Shown: positions 11,891 through 23,411 of the stretch, in pieces
How positions within the stretch are numbered: position 1 is the stretch's first letter
Layout: every line of letters begins with the position of its first letter
Source: Syngnathus acus
Lineage: Eukaryota > Chordata > Actinopteri > Syngnathiformes > Syngnathidae
Direction: 5' to 3'
DNA: 64,000 bases
Assembly (NCBI RefSeq): GCF_901709675.1
Contig: NC_051105.1
Coordinates: 11,200,104 to 11,264,103, forward strand
The notes under the pieces: model-generated
What the model was told of the DNA's origin: nothing
Database searches by the model: none
What the model saw: only the letters and a program-made list of their open reading frames with translations
Translations under genes and position numbers: made by a program

Positions 11891-12253
11891 CCATCCATCC
11901 ATCCATTTTCTGAACCGCTTAGTCCCCACGGGGGTCGCGGGTGTGCTGGAGCCTATCCCAGCCGTCATCGGGCAGTAGGCGGGGGACACCCTGAACCGGT
12001 TGCCAGCCAATCGCAGGGCACACAGAGACAAACAACCATTTGCAATCGCACTCACACCTAGGGACAATTTGGAGTCTTCAATCGGCCTATCAAGCATGTT
12101 TTTGGGACGTGGGAGGAAACCGGAGTGCCCGGAGAAAACCCACGCGGGCCCGGGGAGAACATGCAAACTCCACACAGGGAGGGCCGGAGGTGGAATCGAA
12201 CCCGCACCCTCCGAACTGTGAGGCGGACCTGCTACCCAGCGCGCCACCGAGCC
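11891..12253 (-). mobile_element. tRNA-derived SINE, copy 1 (minus strand)
   Basis: On the - strand the head reads GGCTCGGTGGCGCGCTGGGT (box A) and a box B GGTTCGATTCC is followed by a conserved body (GGAGTTTGCATGTTCTCCCC ... GGGTTTTCTCCGGGCACTCC) and an ATGG-repeat tail. It is flanked by an exact 11-bp target duplication, AGTCCGGGCAT, at 11880-11890 and 12254-12264. About 360 bp long, with no coding role. Two more copies lie at 23.05 and 39.57 kb. Confidence 0.9.
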
Positions 12254-12460
12254 AGTCCGGGCATGCATGACAAAATAAATATCTCTACAACCCCACCAAA
12301 TGTACAGTATTTTTGCTCTTCTGTTAATGTCGTAAATAAATATGATACATGTTCATTACCAGTTTTCTCTTTGAATCAATTTAACGTCTGTAGGAATTAG
12401 CATCAAATGAAAATGTTTTACTACATTGGCATGACACAAAATTACGTAGCATTGTTGTTG

Positions 12461-12665
12461 AAGTGGCCTGTCATTAGGTACACTTTACGGTTAATCTGTA
12501 CCTAATGAAGTGTCCATGCGTGACGTCACAAATCAACCAGCCAATCAGGAGGTGGGGCACTTTTCAGTTCCCGTTAAGCTTTGACCCTGATTTTTCCCTA
12601 ATGAAGTGGCCTGTTCTTAGGTACACCTGAAAGTGGTGGTATACCTAATGGAGTGTCCGAGTGAC
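12461..12665 (+). repeat. array unit relative without the MITE
   Basis: It carries AAGTGGCCTG at 12461 and again at 12604, giving a period of about 143 bp. Between them are GACGTCACAAATCAACCAGC and CACTTTTCAGTTCCCG, then TTTGACCCTGATTTTTCCC, matching the 6.6-8.4 kb units on both sides of the MITE but with the MITE absent. This shows the unit in its unfilled state. Confidence 0.75.
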
Positions 12666-13094
12666 AAATTACATAGCAGGAAATCAGTGCGACTTCTGCG
12701 TCATCACAAATTTACAGGTGTGTTCGGACCTTCGAACCCGAGACCGACCCACCGAACCCCTAGGGTTCGATCAAACCAAACCCAGGACGAGTCAGTGACG
12801 CAACTTCCCGTTCACGACCGGGTGAGAGACTGTTGCCAACGGATCCGTGTGTAGGTGTTGTATTATAGAAAGAAGTGTGTGAATTACCTGAGCCAATTAT
12901 TATTGTTAATATATAATTATAAATAAAAAAAATTTTTGGGGGGGTGGTGTAGTTGTATTGTTTGATGTATATGGGTTGTTCCCACGGGAATTAATAGAGA
13001 AAAATGTGTGCATTGCCGTTGTCGACATTACCGTGTGTTTACGTGATTGTTATTTGTCTGGTGTATTGCTTAGTTGTGTGTTATTGAAGGAAAA

Positions 13095-13197
13095 AAAAAA
13101 CGGATCAGTGTGTGGGACGATTCGTTGAACGAATCTTTTAAGTAAACTGATTCTAAAGATTCAGTTCACCTAAAAGAACTGGAATGCACATCACTAA
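13095..13197 (+). mobile_element. probable right end of hAT-like element
   Basis: It contains GACGATTCGTTGAACGAATC and the inverted stretch TAAACTGATTC / GATTCAGTTCACC, ending GGAATGCACATCACTA. The final eight bases read TAGTGATG in reverse, against TAGTGTTG at 11068. No flanking target duplication was found, so pairing with 11069-11480 is tentative. Confidence 0.45.
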
Positions 13198-14579
13198 TGT
13201 ACAGCAAAAAACTTCAATTATAATGAATGATGCTTTGACTGCATGTTTTTTTTTAATTCAGCAGCCATCCACAATTCTATTGGTTGAACAAATGGTCCTA
13301 TCAAATGCTTTGGCAAAGAAGAAGAATCCCACCTTGCATATGGATTGATTGGGCCTGTGATCTGAGGAGGGAGGTGCAGTTGGGGTGGGAGAGGGGGGGT
13401 GGCCTTCATCCGTCATAGCACTAAACAGGCAATCGATGGGGCAGCCGCGTATGAAGGATGAAGGCAGGAGGAAGAGCGATGACGAGGCCCCAATCAAAGG
13501 CCTGCGCTCCTTCTTGCCTCTAATGGCCATTAGCGCCGCCGACGCCGGCCGGGTTGGTCGCCGAGAGAAGATTGACTGAAGTTGACGACCGCTCGCATCG
13601 CTCATACATATTTACTTGGCATTACGCAGCTGCACTTGTCTGCGCTTATTGCAGATGGACGCTGTCAAATCATTGTTGCAAGCACTGCTGGGAAGTAACC
13701 AAGACTTTGTAACTGTACTTTTTTTTGCATCTGTACTTGAGTGTTTGTCATAAAACGTTTTACTTTCAATTAAAACACTAACTCTTGCACATCAACGTGC
13801 TAGTTACCTTGTTTGAGTTAGTAAAGGCTTCAATGGTTAGTACCTTGCACTTGGGCGATGTTGGTTCCCTGCCATGGGCTACAGGGAAAATTGATTGCGG
13901 ACCATTATCTTTAAAACCAAACTCTAGGTTGAAACTGTAGAAAGAAAGGCCTTAAGATACATGGTCAACCTTTACTTGGTTATTTTCACCGGGTCGGGAG
14001 TATTGCGACACCACTGCCATCACTCTCCTTGTGTTTCTGAGCATTTGGACAAGCCAATTCCCCAACGAGCATCAAAGCATCCCAAAAGCACACAATACAT
14101 TCAGCAGTGATGGATGCTGCGGTGTGACTTGCTTCAACGGGCCTTCACTTTGAGCGTCTATCAATATTGAACACGTGGGCTCGCTCCTTTGACCTTATTG
14201 ACCAAACGGAATCGGAAATGTCCTATATGGAAAGAGTTAATGTTTTCTTGGGCAGACATGTTTCCGATTCAATTACTTTTAATGAAGCCAGTGCTCAGTG
14301 CTCAGTGGAGCGAGAACGGGGGGGGGAAACAGGCTTAAATGCCTGATAGTAATTGAGGACATATTAAGAAGGACGCACGGTGCGTGTTCCCTAAGTGGCG
14401 AAAAATAGCGGGTAGGGGCCGGTGGCTCGGGAAGCAGCGAATCGCGGGACGTCAAATGATGCGTTCGTTCCCCGGGGCCGACCTCGGGGTTGCTGACAAG
14501 CAAACGTAACATTAATCTGCTTTAAATGACACACGTTGGCCGGCTTTATCCTTATTTAATCACTTCACAGCACACTGGG
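13198..14579. other. intergenic DNA, possible regulatory block at 13260-13620
   Basis: There is no gene. The part 13400-13600 is GC-moderate, CpG-bearing and free of simple repeats, with TAATGGCCATTAGCGCCGCC, and it resembles the conserved non-coding blocks of developmental gene deserts. The remainder is ordinary AT-rich DNA. Confidence 0.3.
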
Positions 14580-14725
14580 CAACGATATTTGATCTTTGGC
14601 TAGCTAGCTAGATTAGATAGGTACTGTAGCTAGCTAGCTATAGATATAGCAAGCTGGTTAGTTACACGGACAGATGATGGATAGAAAGATAAGAGCTAGA
14701 TAGATGATAGATAGGTAGATAGAAG
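14580..14725. repeat. degenerate TAGC / GATA microsatellite
   Basis: TAGCTAGCTAG occurs twice and the following bases are mostly GATA/TAGA units with interruptions. Confidence 0.8.
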
Positions 14726-16240
14726 GCTCCCACAGATGCGACCTGATTCTGATAGTGGTGCCGCATAGCATTCCTGCGCCATGATGCAACAGAGGAAAAT
14801 GTCAACACGCTCGCATGCGTGCTCGCCACAATACGCCCTCAGTGGCTGTTACACTTTGTAAGTGGAACATATTAAACACAGCCATGTGCACGTGATGTCT
14901 CGCAGACAAATCATGTGTTGTGTGGAAAGCTGCCTTGTACAACAACAATTTGTTTTAAATAGTTGAGTATTATTAAATTATTTATCATCAAAATGTACAG
15001 TAATGACAAAATAAAAAAATAAAAAATTATGAAACGTTTTTTGTCACATCTGAATGGACATTGCGTTGCTCCTTCTGGTGTGCACGCCTTGGCCACCTGG
15101 GGGCAGTATAATAAAGACAGACAATCACAATCACAAAGAAGAACTTCATAGCTAAGCAAGCTGCAGTAGTCTTTTTGCACTTCATTCTCACACAATCGCA
15201 TGAAATAAAAAAACTGTTTCCAAGAATGAGAACTTGTTTGAATTCATTTTGTTGTTGGCTGTCAAAGTCAACAAGTCTGCCACTTTTGCAGACACACTGG
15301 AAGGTAAACAAGCTTGAAAATACACCGGCACCGTCGGCCACATTTGCAAGGTCGCCGCACTTGTTTACTTGTCTTCCTTCGTCTTTTCATCTTCGCACCG
15401 CCGCAGCGCCAAGCCAAAGTGGCGGCTGGCGTGTACAACCCCAAGTTGTGAGGATTTAACAAAGCCGAGCTACCTACAGGAGATGCTGCGTCGGGTTCCT
15501 TCAAGGTCAGCGTACCACTGAACCAACTCACAGATGTAAATTCAAGCCAGTTCATGCATGCAATGTGTTGCTATAGTTGATCAAAGTTTACAAAGCGCGT
15601 TTACGTGTTAAAAAATATTTTAAGAATAATAAAACAAATGAAGACATCAAACACTTTGGTCAAGTCAAGAAGGATATTAAAGGCCATGCATTTGAAAAGA
15701 TCAACAACCTGCGAGTGTTGGAAAAGGAAAGTGGATTGGGGAGGGGGTAAAAAAAGAAAAGAAAGCCTGGCAGAGGAAGAAGGTCGTTCTCCTCGTTGGT
15801 TGACAGAGAGTTCTCCGAGTGAAAGAGATTCATCTCCACCAGGACTCAAGGTCAGCCAAGCTCGTCATCCTAGAAGCACTCGAGAAATATGGAGTGAAGA
15901 GTGGAGCTCGTCTTCTCCCAAAAAAAAAAAAAGCAGCAGGAGTGTCTGAGTGAAGAGAATCAGTGACCTTCAAAGAAGCTCTCCATCCATATCGAGTAGG
16001 CCAAGACATGCACAATCCATCAAAAATGCACATGAACTTTCCCTCTTCAAATAGTTCCCGCTTGAATAGCAGTCAATGGATCAGCCATGAATATTGCATG
16101 CACTGCATTGCGGGCCATCCGATTGGATTCTCGCTGGAAAAGAAAAATAAATCGCATGCATGAGAAGAGCACACTTGATTTTATTTCAATAGAAAATGCA
16201 CAAAAAAAGAAAAATCAGATGCGATAATAGATTCTGATCA
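14726..16240. other. intergenic DNA
   Basis: No gene was recognised. The segment 15040-15125 (CACATCTGAATGGACATTGC ... ACCTGGGGGCAGTATAATA) resembles 49757-49850 (CACATTTGAATGGAGATTGT) and may be two old copies of one dispersed repeat. The 114-codon frame at 15605-15949 is lysine/serine-rich and looks accidental. Confidence 0.35.
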
Positions 16241-16384
16241 AAGAACCCTACTATGAAAATCTAACCCTAGTTTGGAACCCTAATTCAAAACCCTAACCCT
16301 AGATTGAAACCCTACTTCAAAACCCTAACCCTAGTTTCTAACCCTACTTCAAAACCCTAACCCTGATTTGAAAATCTAAGCCGG
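16241..16384. repeat. 32-bp minisatellite with telomere-like CCCTAA cores
   Basis: Units at 16289-16320 and 16321-16352 are each 32 bp and begin AACCCTAACCCTAG. Partial units lie on both sides (16261-16288 and 16353-16380). Each unit holds a double CCCTAA, the C-rich strand of the vertebrate telomere repeat, plus a third CCCTA. Confidence 0.85.
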
Positions 16385-19300
16385 CAGAAATAACTTTTTA
16401 TATTTTTAATTAATTTATTTTTCATTTTCCATTAATGGGCGATGGACCCGTGAATTCATACGCACTCAATGATGTCAGAGCTGTTCTTCTGCGTGTTAAT
16501 TTCCAGCCGTCCTTTGAGTGCAGGGCTCCCCCGGTGGCGAGTGCAGGTCAGTGGCCGGTGCGGCGTAGCATGAAACTACCAAATAGAAAAAGGCACCTCG
16601 TGGCACTTGTCTTGCACCTCAACTAGTCAAGCCTGCTCGACAACCTCCAAGCCAAAAATTCTTATTTTTATTATTTTCATAAATCCAACGTTTTTTTTTT
16701 TTAAAGAAGGGTTTTGCGGCTCTTTTGTTTTCTGTACTAGACGGCCGAAATGGCTCTTTATGTATATTTAAGCTCGCCGACCTCTGGAAGAAGCGTGGCT
16801 GTGCATGAGCACGACAGCGGGCGCGGAGGCTGCCGAGGCCATCACACCGCCATCAGACGAGGGAAATAAGTCCTATTATCACAAAAGGCTGGCCACATTA
16901 GACAGACAGTCGGGAGTCGTCTCCAAAGCCGCCAGGGAGGAGGCAAGACAAGAGGTCACAATTATCCCCCTCCAAGCCGTGCGCTCCTCAAGGGCCTTAA
17001 TATATTCCGCCACTTCCTGTATGCCGCCAGAAAGGGAGGGGCGGGGATTCTAATTAAAGTGTGCCGGTGGAATTTTGACACACGAGAGATCAATATTTAG
17101 TACGATAATCAGCAATTCCTGACGCTTTTGACGGCGCCGGCTTGTTGTCAGGTGAGCGGGCAGGCAGGCGGGAAAAGCCACAAAACTCCCGACGTCCATG
17201 AATCAAAGCTCCACGGTGCTTTGCTCTCAATCTTCATTTATCCCGCTAAAGAAAAAAAGTGAAGTGTGTCAGGATGCTTGGTGGTGGTGGGGAGGGGCGG
17301 GTTGCACGGGGAAGGAAGACAAATGCCAAAGGTGAGATCTGCCAGATGAGGAGGAAGCGCAGCTGCCACCAGAGCAAAAATGATTGCAAGGTATGCAGAC
17401 GTCGTCGAGTCGCTGCCCGTTTTTATTCCGCTCTGCAGCTCCATTGCGTCAGCTCTGATAAACACGTAGCTTGCTAAATGCGCCGAGTTTACGTACAAGG
17501 CCGGATTGATTAAACTCAAATCTAAGCCCATCTTATCTTGCAGTCTGCACAAAGAAGCAATCAACCATGTGATGTCTCACAGCCAATCAGAACGTTCATG
17601 ACAATATCGAAACAGATTTTCCATCCCACACGGATGGAGAGCGACACGAACGCCGTGTTGCATTCCAGCGTGAGAGGCCGAGGGGGCGGGGTGACCGTGT
17701 TGCGGGGCGGGCGGGGGTCTCGTGAGGGGGCACTCGGGTCCGGTGTGTCTTGTCTCCCTCCTGGTGTCAGGCCGTCTTCTTGTTCTGGCGTGTCAATGAC
17801 ACGCACACGCGCGCACACGGGTGGGTACTTACCATCCCAAGTTGATCCAATTAACGTGGGTCCCACTGCGCTTGTCCGTCGCGGCCCGACTGACAGGGAG
17901 CGGTCGCGAGGGGAAAGTCACGGCAACCGCCTCATGCCGAGCCCTAAAGGTGGATAACAAAGGCTTTTGTGAATGGGGGGCTGGTTCTAGTGAGCATCAA
18001 TTAACGGCTATTAATCCGCTAGCATTACTGGCGTGGTTTCAGACGACCGAGTGTTGGCTTTCATTGGGCCGCCATGCCATCCCGCACTGGTCGCCAGTTA
18101 ATCGTATTGGCAAATGGTGACTGGGCCGCCGTCGAGCTGAAATATGAAATGAAATATTTCCCGCAATGAGAAAGCCAAGAGGGGCATTAGGACATGAGGA
18201 TGGTTTTGTCCAGCGGCGGAGCAAAGGTCTTTTGACTCTTTAACCGAATTCTTGAGTGACAAATTCAATTGGCGTGGGTGGTCCGAGACGCTGGATGCCA
18301 TATGTGTATTTTGATTCAATTTTCCCGGCAAATACATGCAGATACACGTTGTTTACCTGGTTACGTCCCACGAGAAAAATCAATATTTACAGCCACTCTT
18401 TGTCATTCCTAAGTGCATCGCCAAATAGGAAGATGTGCCTTCAATTGAATTGAGTCAAACGGCACAGATTGTTAATTTGGCCTTGTGAAGCTTTTGCAAC
18501 ATTTTACAATGGCTTCTTTTGCTCCTTGATGACTCGGGTTTGGGCAGAGCACAATTTATAAATATAAAGATTGGATTTAGAAAGGTCACTCTCCAAACAA
18601 GTCATAATAAATCATCGACGAGAACTTTGTTTGCTTTTGAAGAGCGTCATTTTAGGTACGCACCGATAGGCGCAACCGTGAGACGGCGCGCTGAGCTTTG
18701 AGGCGATTGCGGGTGACGATCAGGTGGAAAAAGTTTTGACGCACGCTCGCTCGGCTTGCTTTGTTCAAGGCTGCCGATTGCTGGAAAAAGAAAACAGCGG
18801 CGTGTTGTTGCTTTACTGTCGCTGTCAGTCACCGGCCAGGCGGCGTTTCGACAGCCAGCGCTGCTGCCAGCTCGCTTGCTCGCGCCTTTTAAACAAGCCT
18901 TTGCTTGAGAGACACTTTAACACCGAGTGCCACTCACAGCCTGGATCGGGAGGGGAGGGGGGATGCAACTAGAGAATTTGAGGGAATTCTCACAAGACAT
19001 GGCCATGGATGCATATTGCAATTTGCATTTTTTAAAATAATAATTCATTTCCATATCTGGGTTGTACCTGATGTTGGACATTTCAGAGGTGCTCTTTGGG
19101 GGGGAAAGGGCGGTTTGTGCTGTTGTGGGCGTGAACACGGCTTACCTTTATTGCTGACCAATTAAAGCGGCTCACTTCAGCACCTTGAAATATAGATTTC
19201 CAAAATTATAGTTTATGGAAATCAACGTAACAACAAAAGATAAATTTGAACACAAAAAACAATTTTTTTTGCCCAAAAAATTTAAATAAAAAAAAAAAAC

Positions 19301-20150
19301 TTTTATTTCTTTTATATACTTTTATATATAACTTTTATCAGAAAATGTGTTTGAGAATTATGATTTACTTACTTTATCACACATTTTTTGCTGGCTTTCC
19401 CATCTCCTTCCTTCCCTTCAAGCTTCACTTGGATCGCCAAAGAGCAATTTTGCAGAAGGAGAAAAATGCTGGCTCGTGCCCTGAGCCGAAGGTTTACGGT
19501 GAAGGGTCTCCGATCCCACCCCCCTTCTAGTACTGTAAAGTGGAGCAAAAAGGCATGTGGACAGCAGATTCATCAGCATTACTTGAATGGAGGAGTCGGC
19601 TCATACGGCATTACACAGCTGACAGGGAAGATGAATCTGGGCGAGCGAGCGAGTGAGCGCATCCGGGCTCCTCATAGAGCTTCACTCACGGCTGCTCGCT
19701 AAGGACTGAAGGATGGGATGGAGGGCGCCCAGATAACACATCACGCCTCGTCGACAGGCCGCGCCGCGTTCAGGCCAAGTGTGCGGGACAATGTTGTGTT
19801 AGCTGCCAGAGTGGCGTTCACGTCGCTGACAAAGCTCGGCGGCGTCGGGCCACTCACTCACACTTTGCTCGGCCATCTGTCAGCAGCCTCAAACACTCTG
19901 ACACTGACAGCTTTTCACTCCTGTGAAAAATTGCCAGTAACTGGCTGAAAGGAAGGAGGGAAAAAAAAAAGGATTTTAATCCTTTGACAGCAACAAATTG
20001 CATTTGATATATTCAATGGACAAATAAACATTGAGATTTTTCTTGTAATGAATGAATAGCAAGGGAAAATATGACCATGGAACTGGGTTAAAAAAAAGTT
20101 ATTTCCTGGGGACAGAAATCACACTAATTTGATGCAATGTCCCATACACT
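16385..20150. other. gene desert, no gene seen
   Basis: This is unique-looking non-coding DNA with no recognisable protein or RNA gene. Short frames of 60-140 codons occur but have no family features. One NR4A-type site AAAGGTCA lies at 18581-18588. A direct duplication of 27-bp period follows just outside, at 20165-20222. Confidence 0.5.
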
Positions 20151-20164
20151 GAAAAACGGGTGGT

Positions 20165-20222
20165 GATTTATTTCGTCAAATGGTTGCACTAAATTTATTT
20201 CGTCAAATGGTTGCACTAAATA
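20165..20222 (+). repeat. 27-bp tandem duplication
   Basis: TTTATTTCGTCAAATGGTTG plus CACTAAA occurs twice in direct succession, with the second copy starting 27 bases after the first. No mismatch is seen in the shared part. Confidence 0.85.
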
Positions 20223-20269
20223 GTCATTTGGATCCAGATTCCTTTTTTTTAAGTAGACAAAACATCTAC

Positions 20270-20410
20270 TTTAAGAAATAAATAAAAGTGACAAAATAAA
20301 TATAACATATGTATATAATTAATAAAATATATAATTTTTCATATATATTACATGTATATATAATATATATATTTATATAATATATATATAGAATAAATAA
20401 AAGGCAATTT
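20270..20410. repeat. TA-rich low-complexity tract
   Basis: The sequence is almost only A and T, with runs of TATATA and AATAAA. Confidence 0.8.
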
Positions 20411-20542
20411 TTCATAGGATGTAAAATAAAAACATCTATATTGAAATAATTATAAAATCCGTTAAAAATATTCTACCAATGAGTTTGAGCTGAAATCTAT
20501 TGCAAAGACATCCAACATTATTTTCTTAGAAAGGACGACAGA

Positions 20543-20600
20543 CACGCACACACACGCGCACACACACACACACATACACACAGACACAGACACAGACACA

Positions 20601-20683
<83 letters not shown>

Positions 20684-20694
20684 ACGCACGCACG
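20543..20694. repeat. CA microsatellite with CAGA variant block
   Basis: Long (CA)n is interrupted by an ACAGAC block at 20577-20602 and ends in GCACGCACGCAC. Cys/Val-rich frames here are artefacts. Confidence 0.95.
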
Positions 20695-22379
20695 GAGCCG
20701 GGAAAGCATCCCTCTTTAAGCGAAGAGCCTTATAATTTGCAATAATGGCACAGCAATAGCTCTCAGAGAGAAAATTACAGGAAAAAGCTGATCTGACATA
20801 TCCTTAACTGGCAGAAACACATCCATTGTAGACAGAAGTCTTGTTTACTTGGTAAAATGGCATCAATTAGGAGCAGATGGCAAAATTAGCATATTCTCTT
20901 AATGGACTGGCCTTTCTTGTGCGCCGTTCGCCAACTGATTGCATGGAAGGGACATGTTAAGGGAGAGCCGGAAAAGGTCAGGTGTCTGCACCGTTCAGCC
21001 GCTCATATTTTTCACCAAACAGTGGCAATGGCGTGCGTGCATGCGTGCGTGCGCGCATCCTCCATGCCTATTGTCATGTTATATGCGCCCGATGCCCAAA
21101 TCTTATTGAGATTCTCTGCCCGGGAACGAATCGAATCCTTTGCTGGGAAGTTCCCACCTTGACATCAAAGAGGATTTTAAATAGGACTCGGGTCAGTGGT
21201 TCCTAAAGTGTGTACAAGATTATTTAGGCTAACATTTTTTTTTAATACACACAGTACGTTTGTCTCGTTCAAAAAAATAAAATAAAATAAAAACTCCAGC
21301 AAAACTGTCCATCTCAAGTACGTAGGGCGGACATTTTGTCTTTTGCTGTCGACTGAAAATGACATCACGGTTGCTCGGGGCTCAGGATACCAACAATAAA
21401 CAAGTGAGCCGCTGATTTTCAAATGATATCTAGGACAAACGGTTCCTCAATAATATCAGAATTTTTACATTTTCTTGAAAATGACTTCTTGGACTTAATT
21501 TTGGTTTCTTGCTCAGCACTTCCTTGAATGGTCATTTTTATTCACGGGGGGGTAATTCATGTTTTTGGTTATTTTGTCATTTGCTTAAAAAAAAAATATA
21601 TATATATATATATATAACAATATTTTGCACTTTTATTGTCCATATTTTTGTAATTCAACTGGTTAGGAGGTGCGTGATATTATGTGCCCCCCCTAGTGCT
21701 GATGAAAAATGATGCCCCCCGTCCATCATTTAGGTAGGCCACCGCCACTCTCAATCTCTACACACAATAAAGTAGGCTTCACTTCATCTGTCTTCCATTT
21801 ATGACGAAACGCAGCTCAAGTTCAAGTGGCGCCCACCCCTTTGCCCAATTGATGAACATTTAAAGTATAAATTAAGGAAATGAACAGGCTGCTTGGACAA
21901 CATGTTCGATACCTTTTATAAATTGCTCAGCCGATCAATCGGAATGATTTGCCTGTTCATTTTCATTTGGGCTCCACGGCGTCACGTGGAGGGCAAATGA
22001 ATTCAAAAGATGATATTTCATCATCAGCGCTGCAGAACACTTTGCCAGCCCAGACGCAGACCCCCCTTCACCCCTCCCTGCGTCTGCGCCCCCGCCAACC
22101 CCAAATTGACTGGTCTTGCACAGTTGCAGCCGAACAAGAAAGGAATTGCTAGTGTCAAGACGTAGTTTACAAATATGACATCTCCTCTGGCGTGGCTGAA
22201 AATATGAAATATTGATTTATGTGCAGTAAAAGGTCTTATAAAAATGATCACATACACATGAGGGATTAATGCGCGGAAGATCAATAGAAATTTCATTCTT
22301 GACACCGGACTGTCACCTATGGTGAAATGCTAAAATAAAGAAATCAATATTATCTATGAAATGTCAAATTTATTATAAT
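20695..22379. other. gene desert, no gene seen
   Basis: No gene was recognised. An AAAGGTCA site is at 20973-20980. A (TA)n run lies at about 21596-21616. A dispersed-repeat fragment is annotated separately at 21309-21396. Confidence 0.45.
21309..21396 (-). repeat. dispersed repeat fragment (copy 1)
   Basis: On the - strand it contains GTGATGTCATTTTCAGTCGA followed by CAGCAAAAGACAAAATG. Similar sequence occurs on the + strand at 33141-33250 and 43575-43690. The family is a fish-type dispersed repeat that I cannot name. Confidence 0.55.
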
Positions 22380-22760
22380 TATGTGGATGAGAGCCGGCCA
22401 AGTGGCTCCCGGGGGGGGCCGAGAGGGATAGGTTAGCACTCCGGAGCATCCCTCATGTCCCTCCTTCTCCCGCTGCCAATTTTCACAGCAATAACGCCGG
22501 AAAGGCTTCTCGGCCCTTGCGGACGGTCGTGTCGGAACGGAACGCGTCCCTCCCCGGAATGTTTAACCGACAGAGCGTGCGGAGGGCCGGCCGGTTCATA
22601 GGCCGCGGCTTGTGTGCTTAACGGCCGTTAGCTTGGTCGCGCGTTAGCGGCCGTTGTCGGAGCGACGCGTGTGGCGTCGTCCCGCTGTTCTGGCCCGCTA
22701 TTGATCGCCAACTGGAGCGTGTCCCGTTGATCTGTTCTTTCAAGGGGAGACGATGATTGG
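22380..22760. promoter_or_regulatory. isolated CpG-rich island in the desert
   Basis: By hand count about 34 CpG dinucleotides lie within 22491-22710, against very few in flanking DNA. The block has palindromes such as ACGGCCGTTAGC and TTAGCGGCCGTT. It is not clearly part of a repeat and no conserved protein frame crosses it. It may be a CpG-island enhancer, or the promoter of an unannotated non-coding transcript. Confidence 0.35.
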
Positions 22761-23037
22761 AAAAAAAGGGAGCATATTCATCACATTGATCTGCCTTGTT
22801 TTTGCAGAGATGGTTCGTCAAATTTGATTGGGCGGGACAAATGGATTTTTTCCATTCAAATGATGATTCCGATTTTTATTTGTGTCATGGCATCATAAAG
22901 GAGGGGGGGTATTGATATTGCAAAAGACTTGTACAAGACTTTAAATTGGGTAATAATGATAAATAAAAATAACAACACGTGGGGACAGAGCAACAGTATT
23001 GATCTGTTAAAGGAGAAAATAGGAATTGACCATATTT
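22761..23037. other. intergenic DNA before the second SINE
   Basis: This is AT-rich unique sequence in which nothing was recognised. Confidence 0.4.
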
Positions 23038-23049
23038 GGACACATGAGG

Positions 23050-23411
23050 CGGCTCGGTGGCGCACTGGGTAGCACGTCCGCCTCACAGTTAGGAGGATGC
23101 GGGTTCGATTCCACCTCCGGCCCTCCCTGTGTGGAGTTTGCATGTTCTCCCCGGGCCCGCGTGGGTTTTCTCCGGGCACTCCGGTTTCCTCCCACATCCC
23201 AAAAACATGCTTGGTAGGCCGATTGAAGACTCCAAATTGTCCCTAGGTGTGAGTGCGAGTGCAAATGGTTGTTTGTCTCTGTGTGCCCTGCGATTGGCTG
23301 GCAACCGGTTCAGGGTGTCCCCCGCCTACTGCCCGATGACGGCTGGGATAGGCTCCAGCACTCCCGCGACCCCCGTGGGGACTAAGCGGTTCAGAAAATG
23401 GATGGATGGAT
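23050..23411 (+). mobile_element. tRNA-derived SINE, copy 2
   Basis: It runs from CGGCTCGGTGGCGCACTGGG (box A) through GGTTCGATTCCACCTCC (box B) to an ATGG-repeat tail. It is bounded by an exact 12-bp duplication, GGACACATGAGG, at 23038-23049 and 23412-23423. The body differs from the other two copies at few positions, so all three are recent. Confidence 0.93.
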
